Shown here: in pieces, positions 1 through 5,934 of the stretch
How positions within the stretch are numbered: the stretch's first letter is position 1
Layout: each line of letters starts with the position of its first letter
Assembly: GCA_947441105.1 (NCBI GenBank)
Contig: CANESN010000036.1
Location: 1-7,424 of the forward strand
Direction of reading: 5' to 3'
From: Micrococcales bacterium
Lineage (GTDB): Bacteria; Actinomycetota; Actinomycetes; Actinomycetales; Microbacteriaceae
Length of the DNA: 7,424 nt
Notes under the pieces: model-generated
Seen by the model: only the letters and a program-made list of their open reading frames with translations
The model's database searches: none
What the model was told of the DNA's origin: nothing
Made by a program: the position numbers and the translations under genes

Positions 1-172
1 GCAAGTCGAAGTTGACCTAACCGACCGCTTAGATCTTGCGGCAAGGTTTCAGATTTCGCAAACCCCAACGATTTTTGTCCTCAATGACAAGGGTCAGGTA
101 ACTTATCGGGTGAGCGGTGTTCCCAAGCAGGGGCTAATTCAACAAGAGCTAACAAAGTTAGGAATCAAATGA
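1..172 (+). CDS. Thioredoxin-like protein, C-terminal part (5' end outside the window)
   Basis: An open frame enters from the left edge and stops at TGA 170-172; its first complete codon begins at base 2. The 56 visible residues form the back half of a thioredoxin fold: a strand with VDLTDR, a helix with LAARF, then SQTPTIFVL, where the Thr-Pro-Thr is the cis-proline loop that packs against the active-site disulfide, then a strand with GQVTYRVSG and a final helix. The catalytic CxxC and any N-terminal membrane anchor would lie upstream and cannot be seen. Thioredoxins exchange disulfides with client proteins. The stop overlaps the start of the DUF4395 gene (ATGA), so the two are probably translated together and may share an electron-transfer role. 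The fold is well supported; the subtype (cytoplasmic, or membrane-anchored TlpA-like) is not determined. Confidence 0.85.
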   Translation, partial: QVEVDLTDRLDLAARFQISQTPTIFVLNDKGQVTYRVSGVPKQGLIQQELTKLGIK

Positions 173-612
173 GTGCAGAACTAATCGATCCTCGCGGACC
201 AAGATTTGGTGCCGCCATCACAAGCGCGCTGTCCCTGGCCGCTTTCGGTATCGCGGTATCGGCCCCAGAGGGCTTCTCTAACGCCTACCCGCTAATCGTG
301 CTGCTCGCAGTGCTGTTTAGCTGGAGCGTTTTTAGCCCTAAGACTCACCCTTACGGGCTGGTTTTCAAGAAGCTGGTTCGCCCGCGCCTTTCAGCGCCAA
401 GTGAGCTAGAGGATTCACGCCCGCCACAGTTTGCCCAAAAGGTAGGACTTGGGTTTGCGCTGTTGGGATTGGTTGGTTTCTGGTTTGCACCGGTACTGGT
501 TGCAGTTAGCGCTGGATTTATCTTCTTTGCAGCTTTCCTAAACGCCTTTTTCAACTTCTGCCTAGGTTGCCAGATGTACTTAGGTCTAAAGCGCTTTGGG
601 ATCGTTAGCTAG
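169..612 (+). CDS. DUF4395 family integral membrane protein with a C-terminal CxxC
   Basis: This 147-residue protein matches the DUF4395 pattern I know from actinobacteria. It opens with DPRGPRFGAAIT (residues 7-18), has hydrophobic segments at about 14-31 and 38-55, then HPYG (60-63) and a conserved cytosolic-looking loop LVRPRLSAPSELED (69-82). Two more hydrophobic segments lie at about 92-128, and the protein ends in NFCLGCQMY with Cys131 and Cys134. The function of the family is unknown. The cysteine pair and the upstream thioredoxin gene, with which it shares an ATGA overlap, suggest a membrane thiol-disulfide partner, but that is inference. The ATG at 169 is preferred because of this coupling and because the conserved N-terminal motif starts right after it. 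The 3' end overlaps the convergent TPR gene by 27 bp. Confidence 0.88.
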   Translation: MSAELIDPRGPRFGAAITSALSLAAFGIAVSAPEGFSNAYPLIVLLAVLFSWSVFSPKTHPYGLVFKKLVRPRLSAPSELEDSRPPQFAQKVGLGFALLGLVGFWFAPVLVAVSAGFIFFAAFLNAFFNFCLGCQMYLGLKRFGIVS

Positions 613-1023
613 TTTGATTGCCTTGCGGATTGACTTGCGAGCTAGCTTGCGGTCACCGGAAGCTTCGTAGCACTCCCCCAGGCGAAACCAAAGTTCCCAG
701 TTGGCAAGATCCTTTGACACCAAGGACTTGATTCGCTCAAACTCAGCCTGAGCGCTTTCCTTGGTTGGCTTACCGCTTGGTCGAAGTGCAAATTCCAGTG
801 GGGGCTCAGAGTTTCTGCGCGAAAGTCTCTCGGCGTCCATGCCGAACTTGATTTCGGTGAGGATTGCCCAGGCGGCAATCAACGGCAGCACCAAAAGTGC
901 AACTCCCATGGCCTTTGCCACCAGGCTCGCATCTAACAGCAGCAAGATAGCCTTTTGGCCCAGCAAAACTAAATAAATGACAGCCAGAGCGGCCATCACC
1001 AAGGCCCAGATTTTTGCTGACAC
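586..1023 (-). CDS. Small membrane protein with one TPR motif, downstream of dapB
   Basis: This 145-residue protein has two N-terminal hydrophobic helices (about 5-22 and 38-57), a charged linker with a proline-rich stretch (about 60-90), and one tetratricopeptide repeat at about 109-142. In the TPR the usual positions are occupied by Trp112, Leu115-Gly116, Tyr119, Gly123, Ala128, Ala135 and Pro142. The repeat's second helix is very basic (RKLARKSIRKAIK). The start is GTG (1021-1023), sharing one base with the dapB stop as TAGTG, which points to translational coupling. An ATG at 994-996 is possible but would delete most of the first membrane helix. Similar proteins sit beside dapB in other Microbacteriaceae as I recall them, but the function is unknown; a membrane-bound adaptor is a guess from the TPR. 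The last 27 bp overlap the 3' end of the convergent DUF4395 gene. Confidence 0.8.
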   Translation of the reverse strand: MSAKIWALVMAALAVIYLVLLGQKAILLLLDASLVAKAMGVALLVLPLIAAWAILTEIKFGMDAERLSRRNSEPPLEFALRPSGKPTKESAQAEFERIKSLVSKDLANWELWFRLGECYEASGDRKLARKSIRKAIKLANDPKAL

Positions 1024-1748
1024 TAGTTCGCTACGACCTGATCAAGTCCGACAGTTAGGCCCTTGGCACTTTGGGCGTATGCGATACACAGGCGAATGCC
1101 CTCGGCATAAGCGTGGTGAGAGGAAACCTCGTGCGAGATGGTCAATATCTCGTTACCGGCACCGAAAATCACATCTTGCTTCGCAGAGACTCCCTGCAGG
1201 CGAAGTGAGTGGATTGGCACACCAGCAACCACTTGACCGCGAGCAGGCTGCTCAACTCCTGGAATTAGTGGCTGGACCATGCCTTTGCGGGAAGTGGCAA
1301 TCTGCTCAGCGGTTCTGACCGCGGTGCCAGACGGCGAATCGACCTTGCCGGCATGATGAGCCTCAACGATTTCGATGGAGTCAAAGTACTTGGCAGCTAA
1401 AGCCGCAAACTGCTGAGCGAGCATCGAACCAATTGAGAAATTAGGGACCACAATCGCTGCGGCGCTTGGGTGTTCTGAAAGCAACTTGCTCAATTCCGCC
1501 AGATGAATTTCGCTCCAGCCGGAGGTGCCAACAACAATCTTGAGATCGTGCTTGATGGCGTACTCAACCACCTTCGGGCTCACATCGGGAAGCGTGAAGT
1601 CAACTACAACATCAGCACCGAGCATGTGTGAAAGGTCAGACTTTGAGTTCAGGGAAGCGTGCAGCTTGAGGTTGGCATCGGAATCAATAAGTTGCAGCGC
1701 AAGGCTGCCCATTCTGCCGCTTGCGCCCACTACCGCTACTGAGATCAT
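1023..1748 (-). CDS. dapB: 4-hydroxy-tetrahydrodipicolinate reductase
   Basis: DapB reduces 4-hydroxy-tetrahydrodipicolinate with NAD(P)H, the second step committed to lysine and diaminopimelate (cell wall) synthesis, in the cytoplasm. The 241-residue product shows the N-terminal Rossmann loop GASGRMG (8-14), VVDFT (48-52), GTSGW (74-78) and PNFSIG (102-107). It also has the family signature E-x-HH-x-x-K-x-D-x-PSGTA, with His131-His132, Lys135, Asp137 and PSGTA at 139-143. In well-studied DapB enzymes this His pair and Lys take part in catalysis. The length is normal for the actinobacterial form. Start ATG 1746-1748 lies 13 nt after the peptidase stop, with an AGG-type ribosome binding site in that gap. 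Its stop overlaps the GTG of the next gene by one base. Nothing appears broken. Confidence 0.97.
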   Translation of the reverse strand: MISVAVVGASGRMGSLALQLIDSDANLKLHASLNSKSDLSHMLGADVVVDFTLPDVSPKVVEYAIKHDLKIVVGTSGWSEIHLAELSKLLSEHPSAAAIVVPNFSIGSMLAQQFAALAAKYFDSIEIVEAHHAGKVDSPSGTAVRTAEQIATSRKGMVQPLIPGVEQPARGQVVAGVPIHSLRLQGVSAKQDVIFGAGNEILTISHEVSSHHAYAEGIRLCIAYAQSAKGLTVGLDQVVAN

Positions 1749-1761
1749 GCTGATAAACCTA

Positions 1762-3072
1762 TCAAGCTAACTCTTGGAGATGTTCAAGTCCTTCGCCGAC
1801 CGCAATCAGAGATGACGGTGAAGTGATGATTCTTTGGGCAATTTGCTGCACATCCGACAGAGTTACCGAACTAAATCGCTCCATTACCTCCGAGACCGAC
1901 AGGTACTCCCCGGTGCCGATCTCAGCCGATAGCAAACGATTCATGCGGGCGATAGAACTCTCGTACCGAAGCGCAAGTCCACCGGTGATGTTTCCCAGCG
2001 CTAGATCGTATTCGGCCTGGGTCACACCGTTGTCTGCAAGCTCCTGGAAAATCTCCCGCATCAGCTTGGTAACGACGACTGCATTCTCCGGGTTGGTGCC
2101 GGCATAGAGGCCGTAGTAGCCGGCATCGGCAAAGCCCTGCTGGTAAGAGTAGGTCGAGTATGCCAAGCCACGCTCTTCGCGAATGGCCTGGTAGAGCCTG
2201 GACGACATTCCGCCGCCCAAGATGGTGTTCATGATTCCTAGGGCGTACCTTGCGTCATCGTTTCCACGAATGCTCTGGAACCCAAGAAGAACATTGGCTT
2301 GCGCCACATCCTTTTCGATAAATCTAAACTTCTCAGACTGGCCCAGTTCCGCATCAAACTGAGCTCGGCGCGCATTTGGGTTCGACGCTGCCTGCCAATC
2401 AACCCGAGCAAGCTCGGTGTTTACTAGCTCAACAACTTGCTCGTGGCTCGCGCCGCCAGCGACCGTGATCACTAGATTCTCTGGTCGGTAGTGTTTTAGG
2501 TAGTGCTCAAACACCGAATCGCGATCAACAGCGTTGATGGTGTCAGGGGTGCCGCCGATTGGTCGGCCAAGTTCGTGATCTGGCAGCAGAGCTTCGGCTA
2601 GAGCTTCGTGAGCGACATCCTCAGGATCATCATCATTCATCGCAAGCTCTTCAAGAATTACAGTTCGCTCGACAGTGAAATCTGAATCGTCGATTCTCGC
2701 CGAGGTGAACATGTCCACCAAAAGATCCATCGCCAAAGGCAAAGCCGAGTTTTGAACTCTGGCGTAGTAACTGGTGTATTCCTTAGCGGTTGCGGCATTT
2801 GAGGATCCGCCCACCGAATCAAAAGCCACCGAGATGTCTTTTTGACCGCGACGCTTGGTGCCTTTGAACAAAAGGTGCTCTAAAAAGTGGGTCGAGCCAA
2901 AGTGTCCGCCGGTCTCATCCCTGGAACCAACTGCAACCGAAGCGGAGATGGCGATAGAGGGTGCTCCGGGGACCTCCTCGGTCAAAATGCGAACACCGCT
3001 AGGCAGCACCGAGCGAGAAACCCGGGCTGCCTCAGCGGTGAACGAGTGTGACTTATTTAGTTCGAAGAGCAA
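1762..3072 (-). CDS. M16 family zinc metallopeptidase (PepR type)
   Basis: This is a 436-residue M16 (pitrilysin superfamily) peptidase with both halves of the clamshell in one chain. The N-terminal half carries the inverted zinc motif HFLEH (62-66), in which His62 and His66 bind zinc and Glu65 is catalytic. The third ligand is expected in LEELAMNDDD (Glu141 or Glu142). The C-terminal half has LGGGMSSRL (285-293) followed by Arg298, Glu299 and GLAY (302-305), the substrate-closing region. It closely resembles Mycobacterium PepR, which also lies right after pnp. Its physiological substrate is not known. The start is TTG at 3070-3072, the first possible start after the in-frame pnp stop, with one Ala codon between them; a GTG at 3007-3009 (residue 22) is a weaker alternative with no clear ribosome site. 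No paired inactive M16 subunit is present in the window, so a homodimer is likely. Confidence 0.93.
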   Translation of the reverse strand: MLFELNKSHSFTAEAARVSRSVLPSGVRILTEEVPGAPSIAISASVAVGSRDETGGHFGSTHFLEHLLFKGTKRRGQKDISVAFDSVGGSSNAATAKEYTSYYARVQNSALPLAMDLLVDMFTSARIDDSDFTVERTVILEELAMNDDDPEDVAHEALAEALLPDHELGRPIGGTPDTINAVDRDSVFEHYLKHYRPENLVITVAGGASHEQVVELVNTELARVDWQAASNPNARRAQFDAELGQSEKFRFIEKDVAQANVLLGFQSIRGNDDARYALGIMNTILGGGMSSRLYQAIREERGLAYSTYSYQQGFADAGYYGLYAGTNPENAVVVTKLMREIFQELADNGVTQAEYDLALGNITGGLALRYESSIARMNRLLSAEIGTGEYLSVSEVMERFSSVTLSDVQQIAQRIITSPSSLIAVGEGLEHLQELA

Positions 3073-3075
3073 TGC

Positions 3076-5295
3076 TTACTCTGCTTCCGCAGCGCTTTCT
3101 TCGCCCTCGACAACTGGAGCAAGCGATAGCTTGCCGCGGTCATCGACCTTAGTGATCTCAACCTGAAGCTTCTGACCAACCTCGAGAATGTCTTCAACGT
3201 TCTCGACGCGCTTTCCGCCAGAGATCTTCTTGAGCTCTGAAACGTGCAGTAGGCCGTCCTTGCCAGGCATTAGCGAGATGAAGGCACCGAAGGTAGCTAG
3301 CTTCACAACGGTACCTAGGAAGCGCTCACCGATCTCAGGAACGTGTGGGTTTGCAATGGCGTTAATCGCAGCCTTTGCAGCCTCAGCACTCTCACCATTG
3401 GTTGCACCAATGTAAACGGTTCCGTCATCCTCAATTGAGATGTCGGCTCCGGTGTCTTCCTGGATCTGGTTGATCATCTTGCCCTTTGGACCAATGACCT
3501 CACCGATCTTGTCAATCGGGATCTTCACCGCGATAACGCGAGGAGCGTATGGAGAAAGCTCGTCTGGCTCGTCGATCGCCTCTAGCATCACGTCAAGGAT
3601 GTAGTTTCTAGCTTCCTTGGCCTGAGTTAGAGCACCGGCTAGAACCGAAGCTGGAATTCCATCCAACTTGGTGTCTAGCTGGATAGCGGTTACGAACTCG
3701 CGAGTACCGGCAACCTTGAAGTCCATATCTCCCAGTGCGTCTTCTGCACCCAGGATGTCGGTCAATGCTGCGTACTGAACCTTGCCGTCAACGGTGTCTG
3801 AGATCAGACCCATTGCGATACCAGCAACCGGTGCACGAAGTGGCACACCAGCGTTTAGTAGCGAAAGGGTTGAAGCACAAACCGAACCCATCGATGTGGA
3901 ACCGTTTGAGCTAAGAGCTTCGGATACCTGACGGATTGCATATGGGAAGTCCTCACGCTTTGGCAGTACCGGCACAAGTGCTCGCTCTGCCAATGCTCCG
4001 TGACCGATTTCGCGACGCTTTGGAGAACCAACGCGACCAGTCTCACCGGTGGAGTAAGGAGGGAAGTTGTAGTGGTGCATGTAGTGCTTTGAGGTCTCTG
4101 GGGTCAAAGCGTCTAGCTGCTGCTCCATCTTTAGCATGTTCAAGGTGGTGACACCAAGGATCTGGGTCTCACCGCGCTGGAAGATAGCCGAACCGTGGGT
4201 GCGAGGAATAACTGCAACCTCTGCATCCAGGGCACGAATGTCGCGAAGACCGCGACCGTCGATGCGGATACCCTCTTTTAGAACACGAGTACGCATGACC
4301 TTCTTGGTCACAGACTTGTATGCAGCCGAGAACTGAGGCATCTGCTCTTCGGAGAGAACAGAAACCATCTCCTCCTTGACCTTGGCCTTTAGGGCGTCGT
4401 CCTGCTCCTGGCGCTGCTGCTTGTCGGCGATCTGGTAGACCCGAGCAAGCTCGGTCTCAGCTGCCTTGGAAACTGCCGCGTAAACCTCATCGGAGTAAGG
4501 CAAGAACACTGGGAAGTCTGCGGTTGGCTTTGCTGCCAACTTTGCAAGCTCAACCTGTGCGCGAACCAATTCCTTGATGAATGGCTTTGCTGCCTCTAGG
4601 CCCTGTGCAACGATCTCCTCGGTAGGAGCGATTGCGCCAGCTGCGATTAGGTCCATAGAACCCTCGGTAGCCTCAGCCTCAACCATCATGATTGCAACGT
4701 CTTCCTTGCCATCTTCGATGACAACGCGACCTGCAACAACCATGTCGAATACAGCCTTTTCTAGCTGCGAGTACTTAGGGAATGCGACCCACTGGCCGTC
4801 GATAAGTGCAACGCGAACACCGGCAACTGGTCCGGAGAACGGAAGACCTGCAAGCTGGGTAGACATCGAGGCTGCGTTGATTGCAACTACGTCGTAGAGC
4901 TCGTCTGGCTCAATAGACATAACGGTCACAACTACCTGGATCTCGTTACGAAGACCATCAACGAATGATGGGCGAAGTGGGCGGTCGATCAGACGAGCAG
5001 CCAAGATGGCTGCGGTCGATGGGCGACCCTCACGACGGAAGAATGAACCCGGGATCTTTCCAGCTGCATACATACGCTCTTCAACGTCGATGGTTAGTGG
5101 GAAGAAGTCGAACTGGTCCTTTGGCTGCTTGGATGCGGTGGTTGCCGAAAAGAGCATGGTCTCTTCGTCAATGTAAACCGCTGCGCTACCGGCTGCCTGC
5201 TGGGCTAGGCGCCCAGTCTCGAAGCGGATTACTCGCTTACCGTGCTTGCCGTTGTCAATAATTGCTTCTGTTGCTTTGATTTCTGGGCCTTCCAT
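3076..5295 (-). CDS. pnp: Polynucleotide phosphorylase (polyribonucleotide nucleotidyltransferase)
   Basis: PNPase degrades RNA 3' to 5' using phosphate, releasing nucleoside diphosphates, and can add tails in reverse; it works as a trimeric ring. The 739-residue length is normal for actinobacteria. In order there are a first RNase PH-like domain (about 12-150) with FFRREGR (85-91), an all-helical linker (about 240-335), and the catalytic second RNase PH-like domain (about 345-575). That domain has GSTS (465-468, phosphate binding) and Asp519, Asp525 and Lys527 in the LGDMDFK region, matching the metal-binding residues of the E. coli enzyme. A KH domain (about 588-640) with GPKG (602-605) and an S1 domain (about 657-727) follow, then a short acidic Ala/Glu tail. 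ATG 5293-5295 has a strong ribosome site. The long leader with several dyad structures suggests post-transcriptional control, as known for pnp elsewhere. Confidence 0.98.
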   Translation of the reverse strand: MEGPEIKATEAIIDNGKHGKRVIRFETGRLAQQAAGSAAVYIDEETMLFSATTASKQPKDQFDFFPLTIDVEERMYAAGKIPGSFFRREGRPSTAAILAARLIDRPLRPSFVDGLRNEIQVVVTVMSIEPDELYDVVAINAASMSTQLAGLPFSGPVAGVRVALIDGQWVAFPKYSQLEKAVFDMVVAGRVVIEDGKEDVAIMMVEAEATEGSMDLIAAGAIAPTEEIVAQGLEAAKPFIKELVRAQVELAKLAAKPTADFPVFLPYSDEVYAAVSKAAETELARVYQIADKQQRQEQDDALKAKVKEEMVSVLSEEQMPQFSAAYKSVTKKVMRTRVLKEGIRIDGRGLRDIRALDAEVAVIPRTHGSAIFQRGETQILGVTTLNMLKMEQQLDALTPETSKHYMHHYNFPPYSTGETGRVGSPKRREIGHGALAERALVPVLPKREDFPYAIRQVSEALSSNGSTSMGSVCASTLSLLNAGVPLRAPVAGIAMGLISDTVDGKVQYAALTDILGAEDALGDMDFKVAGTREFVTAIQLDTKLDGIPASVLAGALTQAKEARNYILDVMLEAIDEPDELSPYAPRVIAVKIPIDKIGEVIGPKGKMINQIQEDTGADISIEDDGTVYIGATNGESAEAAKAAINAIANPHVPEIGERFLGTVVKLATFGAFISLMPGKDGLLHVSELKKISGGKRVENVEDILEVGQKLQVEITKVDDRGKLSLAPVVEGEESAAEAE

Positions 5296-5299
5296 GGCC

Positions 5300-5306
5300 C
5301 CTCCTT
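5300..5306 (-). promoter_or_regulatory. Strong ribosome binding site of pnp
   Basis: On the minus strand this reads AAGGAGG, a full match to the anti-Shine-Dalgarno core, four bases before the ATG at 5293-5295. It is by far the best ribosome site in the window and fixes the pnp start. The other minus-strand starts here rely on weak sites or on coupling to an upstream stop. Confidence 0.85.
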
Positions 5307-5329
5307 TTTCTCAGCGCACGCGAAACGTC

Positions 5330-5347
5330 AACTTGCAATTGCAAGTT
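5330..5347. repeat. 18-bp perfect palindrome in the pnp leader
   Basis: AACTTGCAATTGCAAGTT is its own reverse complement over all 18 bases. In the pnp transcript it would form a 7-bp stem (AACTTGC/GCAAGTT) with an AATT loop, about 35 nt before the start codon. As DNA it has the symmetry expected of a repressor operator. Both readings are possible; the position just upstream of the ribosome site favours a role in pnp expression. The function is inferred. Confidence 0.6.
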
Positions 5348-5362
5348 TGCTGCGTACTGGAG

Positions 5363-5378
5363 AAGGCCGATTGGCCTT
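5363..5378 (-). other. Small perfect hairpin in the pnp leader
   Basis: On the minus strand AAGGCC and GGCCTT pair perfectly across the four-base loop AATC, giving a compact 6-bp stem. It lies 15 bp upstream of the 18-bp palindrome, so the pnp leader would carry two consecutive stem-loops. There is no U-tract after it, so it is not a convincing terminator. It could be an RNase or PNPase recognition element, but this is not shown by the sequence. Confidence 0.45.
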
Positions 5379-5454
5379 ATGAAGTGCTGGTCGTCAGTAA
5401 AAACATCTGGGGCACTACCCAAAGATTTCCACCGAGGACCCGCCTTCGAGAACT

Positions 5455-5494
5455 CCTAGGTAAAGCCTAACAAGCAAACGGCTAAATGCCTAGG
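5455..5494 (-). repeat. Imperfect inverted repeat ending in CCTAGG
   Basis: CCTAGG occurs at 5455-5460 and 5489-5494, and inside it AGCC (5464-5467) faces GGCT (5480-5483). On the minus-strand RNA this could fold into a 6-bp outer stem, an asymmetric internal loop, a 4-bp inner stem and a 12-base loop. It directly follows the rpsO hairpin and overlaps the candidate pnp promoter, so it may be an extension of the processing or termination region. The stem is modest and could be chance. Confidence 0.35.
5464..5492 (-). promoter_or_regulatory. Weak candidate promoter for pnp
   Basis: On the minus strand TAGGCA (5487-5492) and TAGGCT (5464-5469) are separated by 17 bp. The first matches the -35 consensus TTGACA at four of six positions; the second fits the actinobacterial -10 form TAnnnT but only three of six of TATAAT. 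Transcription would start near 5457, giving a leader of about 160 nt. A pnp promoter is expected because a strong hairpin separates it from rpsO, but this exact site is tentative. Confidence 0.3.
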
Positions 5495-5499
5495 AAATG

Positions 5500-5534
5500 C
5501 AAGACCCCCGAACACACTGTGTCCGGGGGTCTTG
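5500..5534 (-). terminator. GC-rich hairpin after rpsO: terminator and possible RNase III site
   Basis: Two 16-base arms (5500-5515 and 5519-5534) flank a three-base loop. Fifteen positions pair on either strand. The remaining one (5511/5523) is an A-C mismatch in plus-strand RNA but a G-U wobble in minus-strand RNA, so the stem is complete only when read in the direction of rpsO. It begins 14 nt after the rpsO stop. The following minus-strand bases (CATTTCC) are only weakly U-rich, so termination may be partial, with readthrough into pnp. In Streptomyces an rpsO-pnp intergenic hairpin is known to be cut by RNase III; a similar role here is inference. Confidence 0.8.
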
Positions 5535-5548
5535 GCGTAACTCCAAAC

Positions 5549-5818
5549 TTATCGACGAAGGCCTAGGCGCTCGATTAGTGAACGGTAACGTGCAATGTCA
5601 ACGTTCTGTAGGTAACCGAGTAGACGGCGACGCTGACCAACAAGTAGCAACAATCCGCGACGGGAGTGGTGGTCGTGCTTGTGGTCCTTTAGGTGCTCGG
5701 TAAGGTCAGCAATGCGGCGGCTGAGCACAGCAATCTGAACCTCAGGAGAACCTGTGTCGCCTGGCTTAGTGGCGTATTCCTCGATGATTTGGGTCTTTAC
5801 GGCTGCATCTAATGCCAT
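5549..5818 (-). CDS. rpsO: 30S ribosomal protein S15
   Basis: S15 is a small primary binder of 16S rRNA in the platform of the 30S subunit. The 89-residue product has the usual length and the family hallmarks: GDTGSPEVQ (20-28), LTEHLK (39-44), DHHSRRGLL (49-57) and the basic helix [10 protein letters not shown] (61-70). These regions carry the rRNA-contacting residues. Start ATG 5816-5818 has an AAGGA site seven bases upstream. A candidate promoter lies at 5906-5934 and a hairpin follows the stop closely, so rpsO can be an independent unit even though it sits in the ribF-to-pnp gene order. S15 commonly represses its own mRNA by binding leader structure; two small leader hairpins are present, but no known S15 motif was identified. 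Confidence 0.98.
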   Translation of the reverse strand: MALDAAVKTQIIEEYATKPGDTGSPEVQIAVLSRRIADLTEHLKDHKHDHHSRRGLLLLVGQRRRLLGYLQNVDIARYRSLIERLGLRR

Positions 5819-5849
5819 TGCTTTTTCCTTTCCCTCGCTGCGCGGTGCC

Positions 5850-5866
5850 TGAAACAGGGAGTTTCA
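5850..5866 (-). other. Leader hairpin upstream of rpsO (proximal)
   Basis: On the minus strand TGAAAC and GTTTCA pair perfectly around the five-base loop TCCCT, ending about 30 nt before the rpsO start. It lies in the predicted 5' leader. A role in S15 autoregulation is possible by analogy with other bacteria, whose S15 leader structures differ widely; nothing in the sequence proves it. Confidence 0.4.
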
Positions 5867-5883
5867 AGCTCTCTTTATCCGCG

Positions 5884-5896
5884 GCCGTTACACGGC
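5884..5896 (-). other. Leader hairpin upstream of rpsO (distal)
   Basis: GCCGT and ACGGC (minus strand) form a perfect 5-bp GC-rich stem with a GTA loop. It would be almost at the 5' end of the transcript if the promoter at 5906-5934 is used, a position where a stem could protect the mRNA end. The stem is small, so chance occurrence is possible. Confidence 0.35.
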
Positions 5897-5905
5897 AACC
5901 TGAGA

Positions 5906-5934
5906 AGTCTAGGGATAAAAAGCGATTTCGTCTA
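5906..5934 (-). promoter_or_regulatory. Candidate sigma-70-type promoter of rpsO
   Basis: On the minus strand TAGACG (5929-5934) and TAGACT (5906-5911) stand 17 bp apart. Each hexamer matches the consensus (TTGACA, TATAAT) at four of six positions, and the -10 fits the actinobacterial TAnnnT form. Transcription would start near 5899, giving a leader of about 80 nt. The -35 overlaps the stop codon of the DUF805 gene, which is compatible with a compact genome. No better pair was found in this gap. Confidence 0.5.

Noticed and set aside
620..652. Three close copies of CTTGCG that looked like a short direct repeat
   Set aside because: They encode the repeated Arg-Lys/Leu-Ala pattern of the basic TPR helix on the minus strand and need no other explanation.
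977..1318. A plus-strand open frame of 113 codons opposite dapB and the start of the TPR gene
   Set aside because: It crosses the junction of two coupled minus-strand genes and encodes an Arg-rich sequence with no recognisable domain.
4574..4897. A 107-codon plus-strand open frame, and several others, opposite pnp
   Set aside because: They lie inside an unmistakable PNPase gene with conserved motifs, and their translations resemble no known protein; base bias of the real gene explains them.
5404..5431. A second promoter-like pair for pnp on the minus strand (TTGGGT and TTTACT about 16 bp apart)
   Set aside because: The first element matches only three of six consensus bases and the second lacks the conserved A at its second position, so it is weaker than the pair at 5464-5492.
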